The notes: generated from the letters alone by a model not told the origin. DNA of 30,461 nucleotides from an uncultured Collinsella sp. (GCA_938023085.1 CALHDP010000003.1:1-30461), one strand, 5' to 3'. Shown: positions 18,634-27,527, numbered from the stretch's first letter. Made by a program: numbers and translations.

Positions 18634-20085
18634 ATGGCGGACAAGAACGCAGAAGTTGCAGTCGAGGATAATGGCGGCATGAAGAAAACGCTTTCGCTCT
18701 GGAACTTCTTCACCATCGGTTTCGGTGCCATCATCGGTACCGGTTGGGTTCTGCAGGTCGGTGACTGGATGGTCGTGGGCGGCGGTCCCGTTCCCGCTAT
18801 GATCGCATTCCTCTTGGGTGCAATCTTCCTCGTGCCCGTCGGAGCTGTTTTCGGTGAGCTCACGGCTGCTATCCCCATCTCGGGCGGTATCGTCGAGTAT
18901 GTCGATCGTAGCTTTGGCCGTACGCTGAGCTACATCACCGGATGGCTTTTGGCCCTGGGCAACGGCATCCTGTGCCCGTGGGAGGCCATCGCCATTTCGA
19001 CCCTCGTGTCCGAGATGTTCGGCAGCCTGCCCGGCCTTGAGTGGCTGCGCGCCGTCAAGCTCTACACCATCCTGGGGGCCGACGTCTACCTGTTCCCGAC
19101 GCTGATCGCGCTCGGCTTTGCAGTCTACGTCATCTTCCTCAACTTCCGCGGTGCCAGCTCGGCCGCCAAGCTCCAGGCCTTCCTGACCAAGGCCCTGCTC
19201 TGCGGCATGCTGCTCGCCATGGGCGTCTCGCTGTTCACCGGCTCGCCGGACAACGCCATGCCCGTGTTCTCCCAGGTCGCCGGCGCTGGTGGCGGTAAGG
19301 CCGCTACCGAGAGCGCCAGCCTGGTCGCCGGCATCGTGTCGGTCCTGGTTCTGACCCCGTTCTTCTATGCCGGCTTCGACACCATTCCTCAGCAGGCTGA
19401 GGAAGCAGCCGAGGGCCTCAACTGGAACAAGTTCGGCAAGATCATCTCCCTGGCCCTGCTGGCCGCCGGCGGCTTCTACATGGTTTGCATCTACTCGTTC
19501 GGCACCATCCTCGACTGGCATGAGTTTGTTAAGAGCCCGGTTCCCGCGCTTGCCTGCCTCAAGGGCATCAACATGCTCCTGTACCTGGCCATGCTCGTCA
19601 TTGCCACGCTTGGACCCATGGGCCCGATGAACTCCTTCTACGGCGCCACGAGCCGCATCATGCTCGCCATGGGCCGCAAGGGCCAGCTGCCTGAGAAGTT
19701 CGCCGAGGTCGATCCCAGCTCCGGCGCTCCCAAGCTCGCCTGCATGGTTCTGGGCGTCATCACCGTCGTCGGTCCGTTCCTGGGCAAGAACATGCTCATC
19801 CCTCTGACCAACGTGTCGGCTCTCGCCTTCATCTTCTCCTGCGGCATGGTCGCTCTCGCCTGTCTGCGCATGCGTTTCACCGAGCCCGACTTGCCTCGTC
19901 CCTACGAGGTGCCCGGCGGCAAGTTTGGCATCAGCCTTGCTGTCGCTGCCTGTGCCGTCATCATCGGCCTGCTCGTGATCCCGTTCTCTCCCGCCTCCCT
20001 CAACATGGTGGAGTGGAGCATCGTGATCGGTTGGCTGGCCATTGGTCTGGCTCTCATGGCATTCACCAATTCCCGCAAAAAATAA
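18634..20085 (+). CDS. APC superfamily amino acid permease
   Basis: Seen: 483 residues from the ATG at 18634, with AAAGGAGGGG about 5 nt upstream. A short hydrophilic N-terminus leads into about 12 membrane helices. The first carries the APC signature FFTIGFGAIIGTGWVLQVG (about 25-43), and helix 3 follows SGGIVEYVDRSFGRTLSYITGW. A conserved cytoplasmic loop has RIMLAMGRKGQLPEKFAEVD (about 345-364), typical of amino acid/polyamine/organocation transporters. Near the C-terminus RPYEVPGG matches the AA_permease_2 group. Known: these carry amino acids or amines by proton symport or exchange. The substrate cannot be read from sequence. An amidohydrolase starts 131 nt downstream on the same strand, so import of its substrate is a reasonable inference. 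Confidence 0.93.
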   Translation: MADKNAEVAVEDNGGMKKTLSLWNFFTIGFGAIIGTGWVLQVGDWMVVGGGPVPAMIAFLLGAIFLVPVGAVFGELTAAIPISGGIVEYVDRSFGRTLSYITGWLLALGNGILCPWEAIAISTLVSEMFGSLPGLEWLRAVKLYTILGADVYLFPTLIALGFAVYVIFLNFRGASSAAKLQAFLTKALLCGMLLAMGVSLFTGSPDNAMPVFSQVAGAGGGKAATESASLVAGIVSVLVLTPFFYAGFDTIPQQAEEAAEGLNWNKFGKIISLALLAAGGFYMVCIYSFGTILDWHEFVKSPVPALACLKGINMLLYLAMLVIATLGPMGPMNSFYGATSRIMLAMGRKGQLPEKFAEVDPSSGAPKLACMVLGVITVVGPFLGKNMLIPLTNVSALAFIFSCGMVALACLRMRFTEPDLPRPYEVPGGKFGISLAVAACAVIIGLLVIPFSPASLNMVEWSIVIGWLAIGLALMAFTNSRKK

Positions 20086-20091
20086 CGCCTA

Positions 20092-20143
20092 GCCGGGGCG
20101 GATCGGGTGCGCGGGCCCCTCTCTTCCGCGCACCGAACCCGGC
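20092..20143. terminator. nested GC-rich hairpin after the permease
   Basis: Outer arms GCCGGG (20092-20097) and CCCGGC (20138-20143) enclose a perfect GGTGCGCGG/CCGCGCACC stem. No T-run follows. It may stabilise the permease mRNA end or act as a partial terminator before the amidohydrolase. A further TTGGGT/ACCCAA dyad lies at about 20149-20185. Confidence 0.45.
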
Positions 20144-20216
20144 GCCACTTGGGTAGCTTTGTGAGGCCTTAACCCAATACGGCCTCGCCCACTATATGGA
20201 TCCATAAGGAGGAACC

Positions 20217-21494
20217 ATGTCCACTAAGTATGCAATCGTTGGCGGCAAGCTCATCGACGGCACCGGTGCCGAGCCGGTCGAGAACTCCCTCGTTCTGGTC
20301 GACGACAACGGCAAGATCGAGTACGCCGGTGCCATGCAGGACCTTCCCGAGGGCGTTGAGGTTATCGACGCCGCCGGCAAGACCGTCCTTCCCGGCCTGA
20401 TCGACACCCACCTGCACTTCTCGGGCAACCTGACCGACGATGACACCGACTGGGTCATGCAGCCGCTTCTGGAGAAGCAGGCCGTCGCCGTCAAGCAGGC
20501 CTACGACTGCCTCACCCACGGCCTCACCACCGTCTGCGAGATCGGCCGCTTTGGTATCCAGATCCGCGACTGCATCGACAAGGGCGTCTTCAAGGGCCCG
20601 CGCGTTCTGGCTACCGGCCTGGGCTTCTGCCGCGTTGCCGGCCACGGTGACTCCCACCACTGCAGCCAGCTCGAGAACAAGAACTCCCACCCCTGGGGCG
20701 ACCAGGTCGACGGTCCTTGGGACCTGCGTAAGGCCGTCCGTCGTCGCCTGCGCGAGAATCCCGATGCCATCAAGATTTGGGCTACCGGTGGCGGCATCTG
20801 GCGCTGGGACTCCGGCCGCGACCAGCACTACTGCTCCGAGGAGATCCAGGCCGTGGTCGAAGAGGCAAAGATGGTCGGTATCCCCGTGTGGAGCCACTGC
20901 TACAACAACCACGCCGCTGCCTACGATTCCGTCCGCTTTGGCTGCGAGCAGCTGATCCACGGCTTCGATATCGATGAGCGCACCATGGACCTCATGGCCG
21001 AGCAGGGCACCTTCTTCACCCCGACGATCGCCTTCCTGCCCACCTGGTACTCCACCTATCCGCCCGTTTACGTCCCCGAGCTGCACGACAAGTACGAGGG
21101 CACCCTGGTCGAGAAGGAGCTCCAGCGCAACTACGACTGCCTGCGCGAGGCCAAGAAGCGCGGCGTCGTTATGACGATCGGTTCCGACTCCTTCTCCTTC
21201 GTCACCCCGTACGGCAACTGCTCCATTGAGGAGATGTACGAGTTCGTCGACAAGATCGGCTTCACCCCGGTCGAGACCATTACCTGCGCCACCCTCAACG
21301 GTGCCAAGATGTGCCACATCGAGGACGAGACCGGTTCCATCGAGGCCGGCAAGTGCGCCGACCTGCTGGTCGTCAACGGTGACGTCGCCGCCGACATCCA
21401 CGTGCTCAACACCGACAACATGGACGTCATCATGAAGGACGGCTGGATCGTCGATCCTGGTACCTTCGGTGAAGGCAACAAATACAGCGCCTAG
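20217..21494 (+). CDS. metal-dependent amidohydrolase (imidazolonepropionase/prolidase-like group)
   Basis: Seen: 425 residues from the ATG at 20217, with AAGGAGG 6 nt upstream. The N-terminal beta-sandwich (IVGGKLIDGTG, then AAGKTVLPGLIDTHLHF) and TIM-barrel metal ligands are complete: H65 and H67 (HLH), candidate carboxylated lysine K186 in IKIWATGG, H227 (SHC), H248 (IHG) and D324 (GSDS). The segment GHGDSHHCSQ matches the subgroup containing Xaa-Pro dipeptidase- and N-acyl-Lys/Arg carboxypeptidase-like enzymes (COG1228). Known: members hydrolyse C-N bonds of cyclic amides or N-blocked amino acids using a one- or two-metal centre. The exact substrate is not assignable. There is no signal peptide, so it is cytosolic. 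It follows an APC permease on the same strand and ends in a strong terminator at 21547-21580. Confidence 0.9.
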   Translation: MSTKYAIVGGKLIDGTGAEPVENSLVLVDDNGKIEYAGAMQDLPEGVEVIDAAGKTVLPGLIDTHLHFSGNLTDDDTDWVMQPLLEKQAVAVKQAYDCLTHGLTTVCEIGRFGIQIRDCIDKGVFKGPRVLATGLGFCRVAGHGDSHHCSQLENKNSHPWGDQVDGPWDLRKAVRRRLRENPDAIKIWATGGGIWRWDSGRDQHYCSEEIQAVVEEAKMVGIPVWSHCYNNHAAAYDSVRFGCEQLIHGFDIDERTMDLMAEQGTFFTPTIAFLPTWYSTYPPVYVPELHDKYEGTLVEKELQRNYDCLREAKKRGVVMTIGSDSFSFVTPYGNCSIEEMYEFVDKIGFTPVETITCATLNGAKMCHIEDETGSIEAGKCADLLVVNGDVAADIHVLNTDNMDVIMKDGWIVDPGTFGEGNKYSA

Positions 21495-21546
21495 GCTACC
21501 GTTTGTCGATGACTGGATATAAAAGACAGTTTTTGATTGCATAATG

Positions 21547-21580
21547 CAATAAAGAGGGTCGTCTTCGGCCCTCTTTATTG
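21547..21580. terminator. strong bidirectional-type intrinsic terminator
   Basis: CAATAAAGAGGGTCG (21547-21561) pairs with CGGCCCTCTTTATTG (21566-21580): 15 pairs including one G-U, and a TCTT loop. It lies 50 nt after the amidohydrolase stop and only 25 nt before the sensor kinase start. Just upstream is a 15-nt dyad ATTGCAT-A-ATGCAAT (21537-21551) overlapping the left arm. Confidence 0.9.
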
Positions 21581-21605
21581 CTATCGGTACAACGGGTAAA
21601 AGGGG

Positions 21606-22997
21606 ATGACGGTGGATCTTAATAGGCTGATTCTGGGCAAGAGCTACAACTCTACCAAGGTCTTCCGTACGGCCCAGCATGTGGTCCAGGCCATCTTGCT
21701 CGGTATTGTCGTTCCGCTGCTTATCCTGCTGCTTTTCTGGGATTTAACCGATAATCCCAACCCCGTCCCGGGTGTCGTCGTCATTGCCGGCCTGGTCATG
21801 CTGTGCTTCTTCTTCTCATATGTCTTTGTGGTCCCCGACGACCTCACATCGAGCGCAACCGACCGCACGCTCGCCATTGCATCAAAAATATTCGCCTACA
21901 CGTCGCGCGGCCTTACGCCCGAGGCGGCCCTGGGCGCGTCTAAGATCATCCTGTCCGAGACCATCGCCTCTGCCATCTGCTTTACCGACGGCAAGCAGGT
22001 GCTGGCAAGCTGGGGCGAGGATTCGGCAAAGTGCCCTGCCGGAACCCCGGTGGTGCTCGAGACCACGCTCAACGTGATCAAGACGGGTGAGCAGAGCGTG
22101 TTTTCGCGTGACGCCTCCAATGAGACGGGCGGCTATTTTCCCCGCCTGCGCGCCGGCATTGTCGCGCCGCTTACCGTGCGTGGGCATTGCGTGGGCACAC
22201 TCGAGCTGTATTACCCCCGCCTGAGCAGCATTGATATGCGCCAGACGGCCCTTGCCTCGGGATTTGCCGACCTTATTTCCACGCAGCTCGCCAGCTTTGA
22301 GCTCGAGCGCCAGGACGAGCTCACGGCCCGCGTTGAGCTTCGTGCCCTGCAGTCGCAGGTCGATCCGCATTTTCTATTCAATACCATTAGCACGATCGTG
22401 TCGCTCGTTCGAACCGAGCCCGACAAGGCGCGATCGCTGCTGATCGACTTTTCCAATTACTATCGTCAGACGCTTTCTGACTCCGATACGCTCACCACGC
22501 TCGAGCACGAGGTGGAACAGGGCACCCGTTATATCAATCTTATGCAGGCCCGGTATGGCGACGGCCGTCTGCGCGTTTCGGTCGACATCGACTTTGAGGT
22601 GCGCGACAGCATGGTGCCGCCGTTTATCTTGCAGCCGCTGCTCGAAAACTGCATCAAGCATGCGCAGCGCGAGACCGAGCCGCTTTCTATTCGTGTTAAG
22701 GCTTTTGAGACCGATGACGGCTTGCAGATCATCGTCGAAGATGACGGCATCGGCATGAGCGAAGAAGTCTGTGCGCACCTGTTTGAGCAGCATCGCCGAG
22801 AGGAACCCGAAAGCATTACCGCCGACGGCTCCATCAAGCGAGGCTGCGGCCTGGCGCTCTTCAACGTGCTTCAACGTATCCATTTCTTTTACGGAGAAGA
22901 TTCTGGCATGCGCGTGAAGTCCCAAGAGGGCGTGGGAACGCAGGTCATCGTTGAGTTGAACGGCGAGCCGCATGAGCCGGCGCCGTTAACGGTGTAG
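21606..22997 (+). CDS. LytS-type sensor histidine kinase (first copy)
   Basis: Seen: 463 residues from ATG at 21606. The AAAGGGG site abuts this ATG but is 6 nt from an in-frame GTG at 21612, which may be the true start. Two membrane helices (about 28-46 and 56-76) replace the five-to-six-helix 5TMR-LYT sensor of classical LytS. A LytS-type GAF-like domain follows (about 85-215, APLTVRGHCVGTLELYY). The His_kinase (PF06580) region has QVDPHFLFNT with phospho-acceptor H255. The ATPase domain has N348 (ENCIKHA) and DDGIGMS. Known: such kinases phosphorylate LytTR response regulators; characterised relatives sense pyruvate or envelope state. It pairs with the regulator starting 40 nt downstream and is paralogous to the gene at 27524-28867. 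Confidence 0.95.
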   Translation: MTVDLNRLILGKSYNSTKVFRTAQHVVQAILLGIVVPLLILLLFWDLTDNPNPVPGVVVIAGLVMLCFFFSYVFVVPDDLTSSATDRTLAIASKIFAYTSRGLTPEAALGASKIILSETIASAICFTDGKQVLASWGEDSAKCPAGTPVVLETTLNVIKTGEQSVFSRDASNETGGYFPRLRAGIVAPLTVRGHCVGTLELYYPRLSSIDMRQTALASGFADLISTQLASFELERQDELTARVELRALQSQVDPHFLFNTISTIVSLVRTEPDKARSLLIDFSNYYRQTLSDSDTLTTLEHEVEQGTRYINLMQARYGDGRLRVSVDIDFEVRDSMVPPFILQPLLENCIKHAQRETEPLSIRVKAFETDDGLQIIVEDDGIGMSEEVCAHLFEQHRREEPESITADGSIKRGCGLALFNVLQRIHFFYGEDSGMRVKSQEGVGTQVIVELNGEPHEPAPLTV

Positions 22998-23036
22998 CAC
23001 GCGGTTGGATTGAGAGAAAAAAGAGGGGAAGCGCAT

Positions 23037-23771
23037 ATGTCCGAAGGCTGGAACATCCTGGTGGTTGATGACGAGCCCCCAATTAGGGCTGAGCTACGCT
23101 ATCTGTTGGAAAAGGATACGCGTGTGGGTCAGATTGCCGAGGCGGGCAATGTCACCGAAGCCGTGGAGTCGATTCTGTCGAACAAGCCCGACGTGCTGTT
23201 TTTAGACATTACCATGCCCGGTCGCTCGGGAATTGAGCTTGCCGAGACGCTGCAGAACCTAAAGACGCCGCCGGTCGTGGTGTTTGTGACGGCATTTGCC
23301 GAGTATGCGGCCGATGCCTATAACCTCGATGCTGTCGATTACGTCGTCAAGCCGGTCGAGGATGCCCGCTTGTCAAAGGCGCTCGACAAGATCGAGACTG
23401 CCCTGGGCGCTCGCCGTGTCGTCCATGCTCCGCGCCAGCCTTTGCGCCTGACGGTGGATCGCGGGGGCAAAAAGGTGTTCATTCCCGTGGCGGATGTCTG
23501 CTACTTTGAGGCGCGCGCCGATTTTTGCAACGCCGTCTGCGCCGAGGGGACGTACCTGATCAATGAGTCGATTTCCTCGCTCGAGCGTCGCCTGGCCTCC
23601 GAGGGCTTTATCCGCGTCCACCGCAGCTATCTGGTTAATTTGGAAGACGTGCATAATGTCGAGATCGGCTCCACGGGCCTGATGGAGCTTAGGCTCGATC
23701 GCGTAACCTCGACGGTGCCCGTGTCCCGCCGTCGCGCTGCCGAGGTCAAAGCGCACTTGGGGCTTGCGTAA
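23037..23771 (+). CDS. LytTR-family response regulator (first copy)
   Basis: Seen: 244 residues from the ATG at 23037, chosen for GAGGGG about 8 nt upstream; an earlier ATG at 23010 has no site. The receiver domain (about 5-120) has acidic pocket D11-D12, phospho-acceptor D57 in FLDITMPG, a conserved Thr in VFVTAF and the lysine in VVKPVEDARL. The C-terminal LytTR DNA-binding domain (about 140-240) has the typical FIRVHRSYLVNL and VPVSRRRA motifs. Known: LytTR proteins bind pairs of direct repeats upstream of targets. It forms an operon with the sensor gene 39 nt upstream. Targets are unknown. Confidence 0.96.
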   Translation: MSEGWNILVVDDEPPIRAELRYLLEKDTRVGQIAEAGNVTEAVESILSNKPDVLFLDITMPGRSGIELAETLQNLKTPPVVVFVTAFAEYAADAYNLDAVDYVVKPVEDARLSKALDKIETALGARRVVHAPRQPLRLTVDRGGKKVFIPVADVCYFEARADFCNAVCAEGTYLINESISSLERRLASEGFIRVHRSYLVNLEDVHNVEIGSTGLMELRLDRVTSTVPVSRRRAAEVKAHLGLA

Positions 23772-23824
23772 GGGTCGGTGTGCCATCGTTTGCCGTTACA
23801 GGTTTGGCATGACTGTGCGGTGGG

Positions 23825-23830
23825 CATAAT
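23825..23830 (+). promoter_or_regulatory. -10 box (CATAAT) for the phospholipase C-like gene
   Basis: CATAAT directly after GGG, 33 nt before the ATG at 23863. TTGGCA (23804-23809) is a possible -35 at a short 15-nt spacing. Confidence 0.45.
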
Positions 23831-23862
23831 GGATTGCATCGAATGAAATCGAAAGGATTATT

Positions 23863-24807
23863 ATGCCCGCGCTCATTACGCATCATCTGTTTGGCGAGGA
23901 AAGCATCGACCGTCTTCCGCAGGGCGTCATCACGTCCGATGAAGAGCGCATTGCCTTTATCTTGGGCAACCAAGGCCCCGACCCGTTTTTCTTTCACATT
24001 CTGACACCGCGTGTTTCCGACTGCACGCTGCTGGCGCAGGTCATGCATCGGTCGCGCATGTCTCGCCAGTTCGCGTGCCTGCGCGACGGCGTGTCGCATC
24101 TACTGCCGCGCGACGCCAGCTTGGGTCGTGCCTTTGCGCTGGGCCTGCTGTCTCATTACGTGCTCGACCGCAACGCCCATCCTTTTGTCTATGAGCAGCA
24201 GTTTGGCATCGTGGAGTCCGATTCAGAGCTTGAGAATTCGAGCAGTCAAGTCCATGCCGTGATCGAGAGCGACCTGGATGTGCTGATGCTGCAGCTTAAA
24301 CGCGATGGCGCTACGGTCGACGATTACCCGCCGGCGGGCGAGATCGTCACCACCGATCGCATCAATCGCGTGGCCGGCGTGCTGATGAGCTATGTTGCCG
24401 GACGCGTGTACGGCATTGACATTCCGGCGGGGGAGTACGGTGCTGCCGTTGCCAATATGCAGCGACTTTACCGCGCGATTGAGCCGGCCGGCTCCGCAAA
24501 GACGCGCGCGATCTCGCTGGTTGAGGGCTTGGTGCACGACTACTCGCTGCTCGACGGCCTTGCCCATCGCGTGACGACGGAGCTGCCCGAGCGCACCGGC
24601 AACCTGGGCCATCTGACATGGAAGAATCCCTTTACCGACGAGGTCTCGAACGAGAGTTTCCCCGAGGTCTTTGATCGCGCGCTGGTCGATTACGAGTGCA
24701 CGGTCGCACGTTTTATCGAGACCGGTGACATGGATGCCGTGACCAGTCACGTCAACTACAGCGGTCGCGTGCTCAATGCCGATGAGGAGTTCGACCGCGA
24801 GGAATAG
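23863..24807 (+). CDS. zinc-dependent phospholipase C-like protein
   Basis: Seen: 314 residues from the ATG at 23863, with AAAGGA about 7 nt upstream. It starts MPALITHHLFGEE and has NQGPDPFFFHI (about 36-46), LLSHYVLDRNAHPF (about 95-108) and HAVIESDLDV (about 132-141). His/Asp placement matches the Zn_dep_PLPC domain (PF00882), seen in many actinobacterial and clostridial cytosolic proteins. There is no signal peptide, so it is not an obvious secreted lecithinase, and its substrate is unknown; metal-dependent phosphoester hydrolysis is the family expectation. It has its own promoter and is followed by the MFS gene after 101 nt. Confidence 0.85.
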   Translation: MPALITHHLFGEESIDRLPQGVITSDEERIAFILGNQGPDPFFFHILTPRVSDCTLLAQVMHRSRMSRQFACLRDGVSHLLPRDASLGRAFALGLLSHYVLDRNAHPFVYEQQFGIVESDSELENSSSQVHAVIESDLDVLMLQLKRDGATVDDYPPAGEIVTTDRINRVAGVLMSYVAGRVYGIDIPAGEYGAAVANMQRLYRAIEPAGSAKTRAISLVEGLVHDYSLLDGLAHRVTTELPERTGNLGHLTWKNPFTDEVSNESFPEVFDRALVDYECTVARFIETGDMDAVTSHVNYSGRVLNADEEFDREE

Positions 24808-24861
24808 GGCTCGTGCGTGCCCCTTTGCCGAATCCTTACCGGCGGTTCTGGACAATTGGGG

Positions 24862-24867
24862 TACGAT
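24862..24867 (+). promoter_or_regulatory. -10 box (TACGAT) for the MFS transporter
   Basis: TACGAT directly after GGGG, 41 nt before the ATG at 24909. No acceptable -35 is seen at 16-18 nt. Confidence 0.5.
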
Positions 24868-24908
24868 GAACTAACTGCATATCGGGCGAATACGAAGGGT
24901 CCCTGTCC

Positions 24909-26168
24909 ATGAAATACACCAAGCTCGAGCGTAACTGGGTTATGTATGATGTGGGCAATTCGGCCCTTGTGCTGCTCAATACCTCGGTGGTGCCCATTTA
25001 CTTTAACGCCATCAATACCGGCGCTTCCTCGGCCGACCTGGTGGTCGCTTGGGGCAATGCGCAGACGATCGCCTCGCTGGTCATCGCCATGCTCATGCCC
25101 ATTCTGGGCGCGCTTGCCGACTACGCCGGCAACAAGATCAAGTTCTTCTTGGGCTTCTTCCTCACGGGCCTGGTGCTTTGCCTGGCGCAGGCTATCCCAA
25201 TGTCCGCCATGGCATTTTTGACCGTGTACGTGCTGTGCACCATCGGCCTTAACTCTTCTATGACGTTCTACGACGCCATGCTGCCCGACATTACCACCGA
25301 CGAGCGCATGGACGCCGTGTCCAGCTCGGGCTATGCCTGGGGCTACATCGGTTCCACCGTGCCGTTCGTCATCTGCCTGGCGCTCATCATGGGTGGCCCC
25401 GCTCTTGGCGTCCCTACCATGCTGGCAACGCGTCTGTCGTTTATCATCACTGGCGCCTGGTGGCTCATCTTTACTCTGCCGCTCATTCGCACCTATAAGC
25501 AAAAGTACGGTCGCGAGCGCGGTCCCGAGGACACCATCGGCCACATCGTGGGCGGTGTGTTCTCCGAGGTCGGACACACCATGCGCGAGATCGCCCACAA
25601 CAAGACCGTGCTGGTCTACATGATTGCCTTCTTCTTCTATATCGACGGTGTGCACACGGTCATTTCCATGGCTACCAGCTACGGCTCGGCTTTGGGCATC
25701 GATTCGACCCAGTTGGTCCTGGCGCTGCTCGTCACGCAGTTCGTGGCCTTTCCATCCGCCATCATCTACGGCAAGCTCGCCGGACGCGTGGGCACGCTCA
25801 ACATGATCCTGGTGGCAGTCGCCGCCTACATGGGCATTGTGCTGTTCGCCGCGTTCTTCCTAAAGACCGCCTTTGAATTCTGGGTGCTTGCCATTATGGT
25901 CGGCCTGTTCCAGGGTGGCGTGCAGGCGCTTAGCCGTAGCTACTTTGGCCGCATTATCCCCAAGGAAAAGTCCAACGAGTACTACGGCTTCTTTGACATC
26001 TTCGGTCGCTATGCAAGCGTCATGGGCACTTTCCTAGTGTCGGTCGTCACCTCGCTGACCGGCAACCCGTCGCTGGGCGTCCTTTCCATTGGCGTGCTGC
26101 TGATCGTTGGCTTTATGCTGCTGGTCCGCCTGTCCCGCATGACTCGGGCGGCAGAGCATGCCGCATAG
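24909..26168 (+). CDS. MFS transporter, UMF1/Atg22-like family
   Basis: Seen: 419 residues from the ATG at 24909, with GAAGGGT about 7 nt upstream. The opening KLERNWVMYDVGNSALVLL is the family hallmark (compare DWANSAF in Atg22/YxiO proteins). About 12 membrane helices follow, with a long central cytoplasmic loop (about 195-230, RTYKQKYGRERGPEDT). The motifs GVQALSRSYFGRIIPKEKSNEYYGFF (about 338-363; key residues SR, P and YYGF) are also typical. Known: bacterial members are uncharacterised or linked to efflux; yeast Atg22 exports amino acids from the vacuole. The substrate is unknown. Single gene with its own -10. Confidence 0.9.
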   Translation: MKYTKLERNWVMYDVGNSALVLLNTSVVPIYFNAINTGASSADLVVAWGNAQTIASLVIAMLMPILGALADYAGNKIKFFLGFFLTGLVLCLAQAIPMSAMAFLTVYVLCTIGLNSSMTFYDAMLPDITTDERMDAVSSSGYAWGYIGSTVPFVICLALIMGGPALGVPTMLATRLSFIITGAWWLIFTLPLIRTYKQKYGRERGPEDTIGHIVGGVFSEVGHTMREIAHNKTVLVYMIAFFFYIDGVHTVISMATSYGSALGIDSTQLVLALLVTQFVAFPSAIIYGKLAGRVGTLNMILVAVAAYMGIVLFAAFFLKTAFEFWVLAIMVGLFQGGVQALSRSYFGRIIPKEKSNEYYGFFDIFGRYASVMGTFLVSVVTSLTGNPSLGVLSIGVLLIVGFMLLVRLSRMTRAAEHAA

Positions 26169-26260
26169 GAGCGAGCGGCTATTGTGCCTGTCCACGGTAC
26201 TCTTTTGGGGTTATCCGCAATAAACATTGCGACTTGCGAGCAATGATTTGCCCAAGTGGG

Positions 26261-26266
26261 TATGAT
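26261..26266 (+). promoter_or_regulatory. -10 box (TATGAT) for the glycosyltransferase/sensor operon
   Basis: TATGAT directly after GGG. TTGCGA (26234-26239) is too far upstream (21 nt) for a standard -35. A CATTGC/GCAATG dyad lies at 26225-26245. The terminator-like hairpin at 26283 follows the expected transcript start. Confidence 0.45.
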
Positions 26267-26282
26267 GGAATCAGCTAGGTCG

Positions 26283-26318
26283 CGGGGCGTCGCCTGTGTT
26301 TGGCGGCGTCCCGTTTTT
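26283..26318 (+). terminator. terminator-like hairpin in the leader of the glycosyltransferase operon (candidate attenuator)
   Basis: CGGGGCGTCGCC (26283-26294) pairs with GGCGGCGTCCCG (26302-26313), 12 pairs with two G-U, followed by TTTTT. It sits 17 nt after the -10 box and 22 nt before the ATG at 26340, so it would stop the operon's own transcript. It could instead end transcripts reading through from the MFS gene. Confidence 0.6.
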
Positions 26319-26339
26319 GTGTTGCAGGGAGGGTAAGGC

Positions 26340-27527
26340 ATGAACGCCACAGTCGTGATTCCAACGTATTGGGCGGGCGATGACGCTTGCGCAAACGCCC
26401 CTGGCACCTATGACCATTCGACGCGACTCAACGCCGACAATCCCGAACTCGACCGCTGTCTGGCCTCGCTTGAGCAGGTACGTGACATCCCGCGCATCAT
26501 CCTTTTGGTGGTCTGTCCCGTTTCTGCCACAGCCGATGTGTCGCTGCGCGTGCACGAGATTGTCGATGCGCATCCCACGCTCAAGGTCACCGTTGTCACC
26601 AACACCCAGGCCTCGCGCATTGCAGACCGGGTTGCTCAGATCGCGCCCAAGGGTTCGGGCGAGTGCGTGAGCCTGCGAGGCTACGGTGCCATCCGCAACA
26701 TGGGGCTAGCCTGTGCCGCTGTGCTGGGGCATGACGCGGTTATCTTTTTGGATGACGATGAGACTGTCATCGACGCCGACTTTATGAAGCGCGCGACCTA
26801 TGCGTTGGGGCAGCAGACACGTCAGGGCTTGCCGATCTTGGTCAAGAGCGGCTATTTCTACGATCGCGACGGCTCGCCGCTGGCTCCCACGGACAAGGCG
26901 GGCATCTGCCATCGTTGGTGGACCAAGCGCATCGAGTTCAACCGTTGGATGAAAAAGGCGCTCTCGGGCACCCGCATCTCGCGCTCCAACTACGTGTGCG
27001 GCGGCCTGATGGCCCTGCACGCCCGCGCCTTTACGCGTGTGGCCTTTGACCCGTTTATCACCCGCGGCGAGGACTTGGATTACCTCTTTAACATGCGCAT
27101 GTTTGGCTACGACGTGTGGTTCGATAACGAGTGGACCGTGCGCCATCTGCCTCCGGAGTCCGAAAAGCGCTCACCGCGCTTTATGCAGGATGTATACCGT
27201 TGGTACTACGAACGGGCCAAGTTGACATTCGCCGCGCATCAAAAGGAGCTCATTCCCGTTACGGCGGCATCGCTCATGCCCTACCCGGGCCCGTGGATTT
27301 CGCGCGAGCTCGACGACCGCGTGCGCAAGACCGCTATGGTCCGCAGCGTGTTTACCCGCGAGCATGAGGGCTACCTGCGCATCTGGCGCCATGGTATCGA
27401 CGAGGCAAAGGCCTATGCGCGCCAAAACGCTGCAAGCTACCTGCGTTTCCAGAGCTTTTGGCCCAAGATCATGGACGGGCTTTGGCGTGACGCACAACTG
27501 ATCAGTATCCTGGAGGGGGCCGAATGA
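26340..27527 (+). CDS. GT-A fold (family 2-like) glycosyltransferase
   Basis: Seen: 395 residues from the ATG at 26340, with GGAGGG about 8 nt upstream. It begins with the nucleotide-sugar-binding strand MNATVVIPTYW. GAIRNMGLACA precedes FLDDDETVID with the metal-binding DDDE at 138-141, and TRGEDLDYLFNMRMFGYDVWF supplies the ED acceptor/catalytic motif typical of GT2 enzymes. The C-terminal 110 residues or so are helical, with no membrane helix, so the enzyme is cytosolic or peripheral. The acceptor is unknown; cell-surface polysaccharide or glycolipid is plausible. Its stop overlaps the sensor kinase start as ATGA, an unusual coupling of a transferase with a two-component system. Confidence 0.85.
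   Translation: MNATVVIPTYWAGDDACANAPGTYDHSTRLNADNPELDRCLASLEQVRDIPRIILLVVCPVSATADVSLRVHEIVDAHPTLKVTVVTNTQASRIADRVAQIAPKGSGECVSLRGYGAIRNMGLACAAVLGHDAVIFLDDDETVIDADFMKRATYALGQQTRQGLPILVKSGYFYDRDGSPLAPTDKAGICHRWWTKRIEFNRWMKKALSGTRISRSNYVCGGLMALHARAFTRVAFDPFITRGEDLDYLFNMRMFGYDVWFDNEWTVRHLPPESEKRSPRFMQDVYRWYYERAKLTFAAHQKELIPVTAASLMPYPGPWISRELDDRVRKTAMVRSVFTREHEGYLRIWRHGIDEAKAYARQNAASYLRFQSFWPKIMDGLWRDAQLISILEGAE

Noticed and set aside
18400..19521. Minus-strand 373-residue frame opposite the permease
   Set aside because: It overlaps a clear 12-helix permease and reads as His/Gln/Asp-rich antisense sequence with no family features or ribosome-binding site.
23863..24807. Secreted alpha-toxin-like phospholipase C
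   Set aside because: Only the zinc-dependent core is present. There is no signal peptide and no C-terminal PLAT/C2 domain, so a toxin role is not supported.
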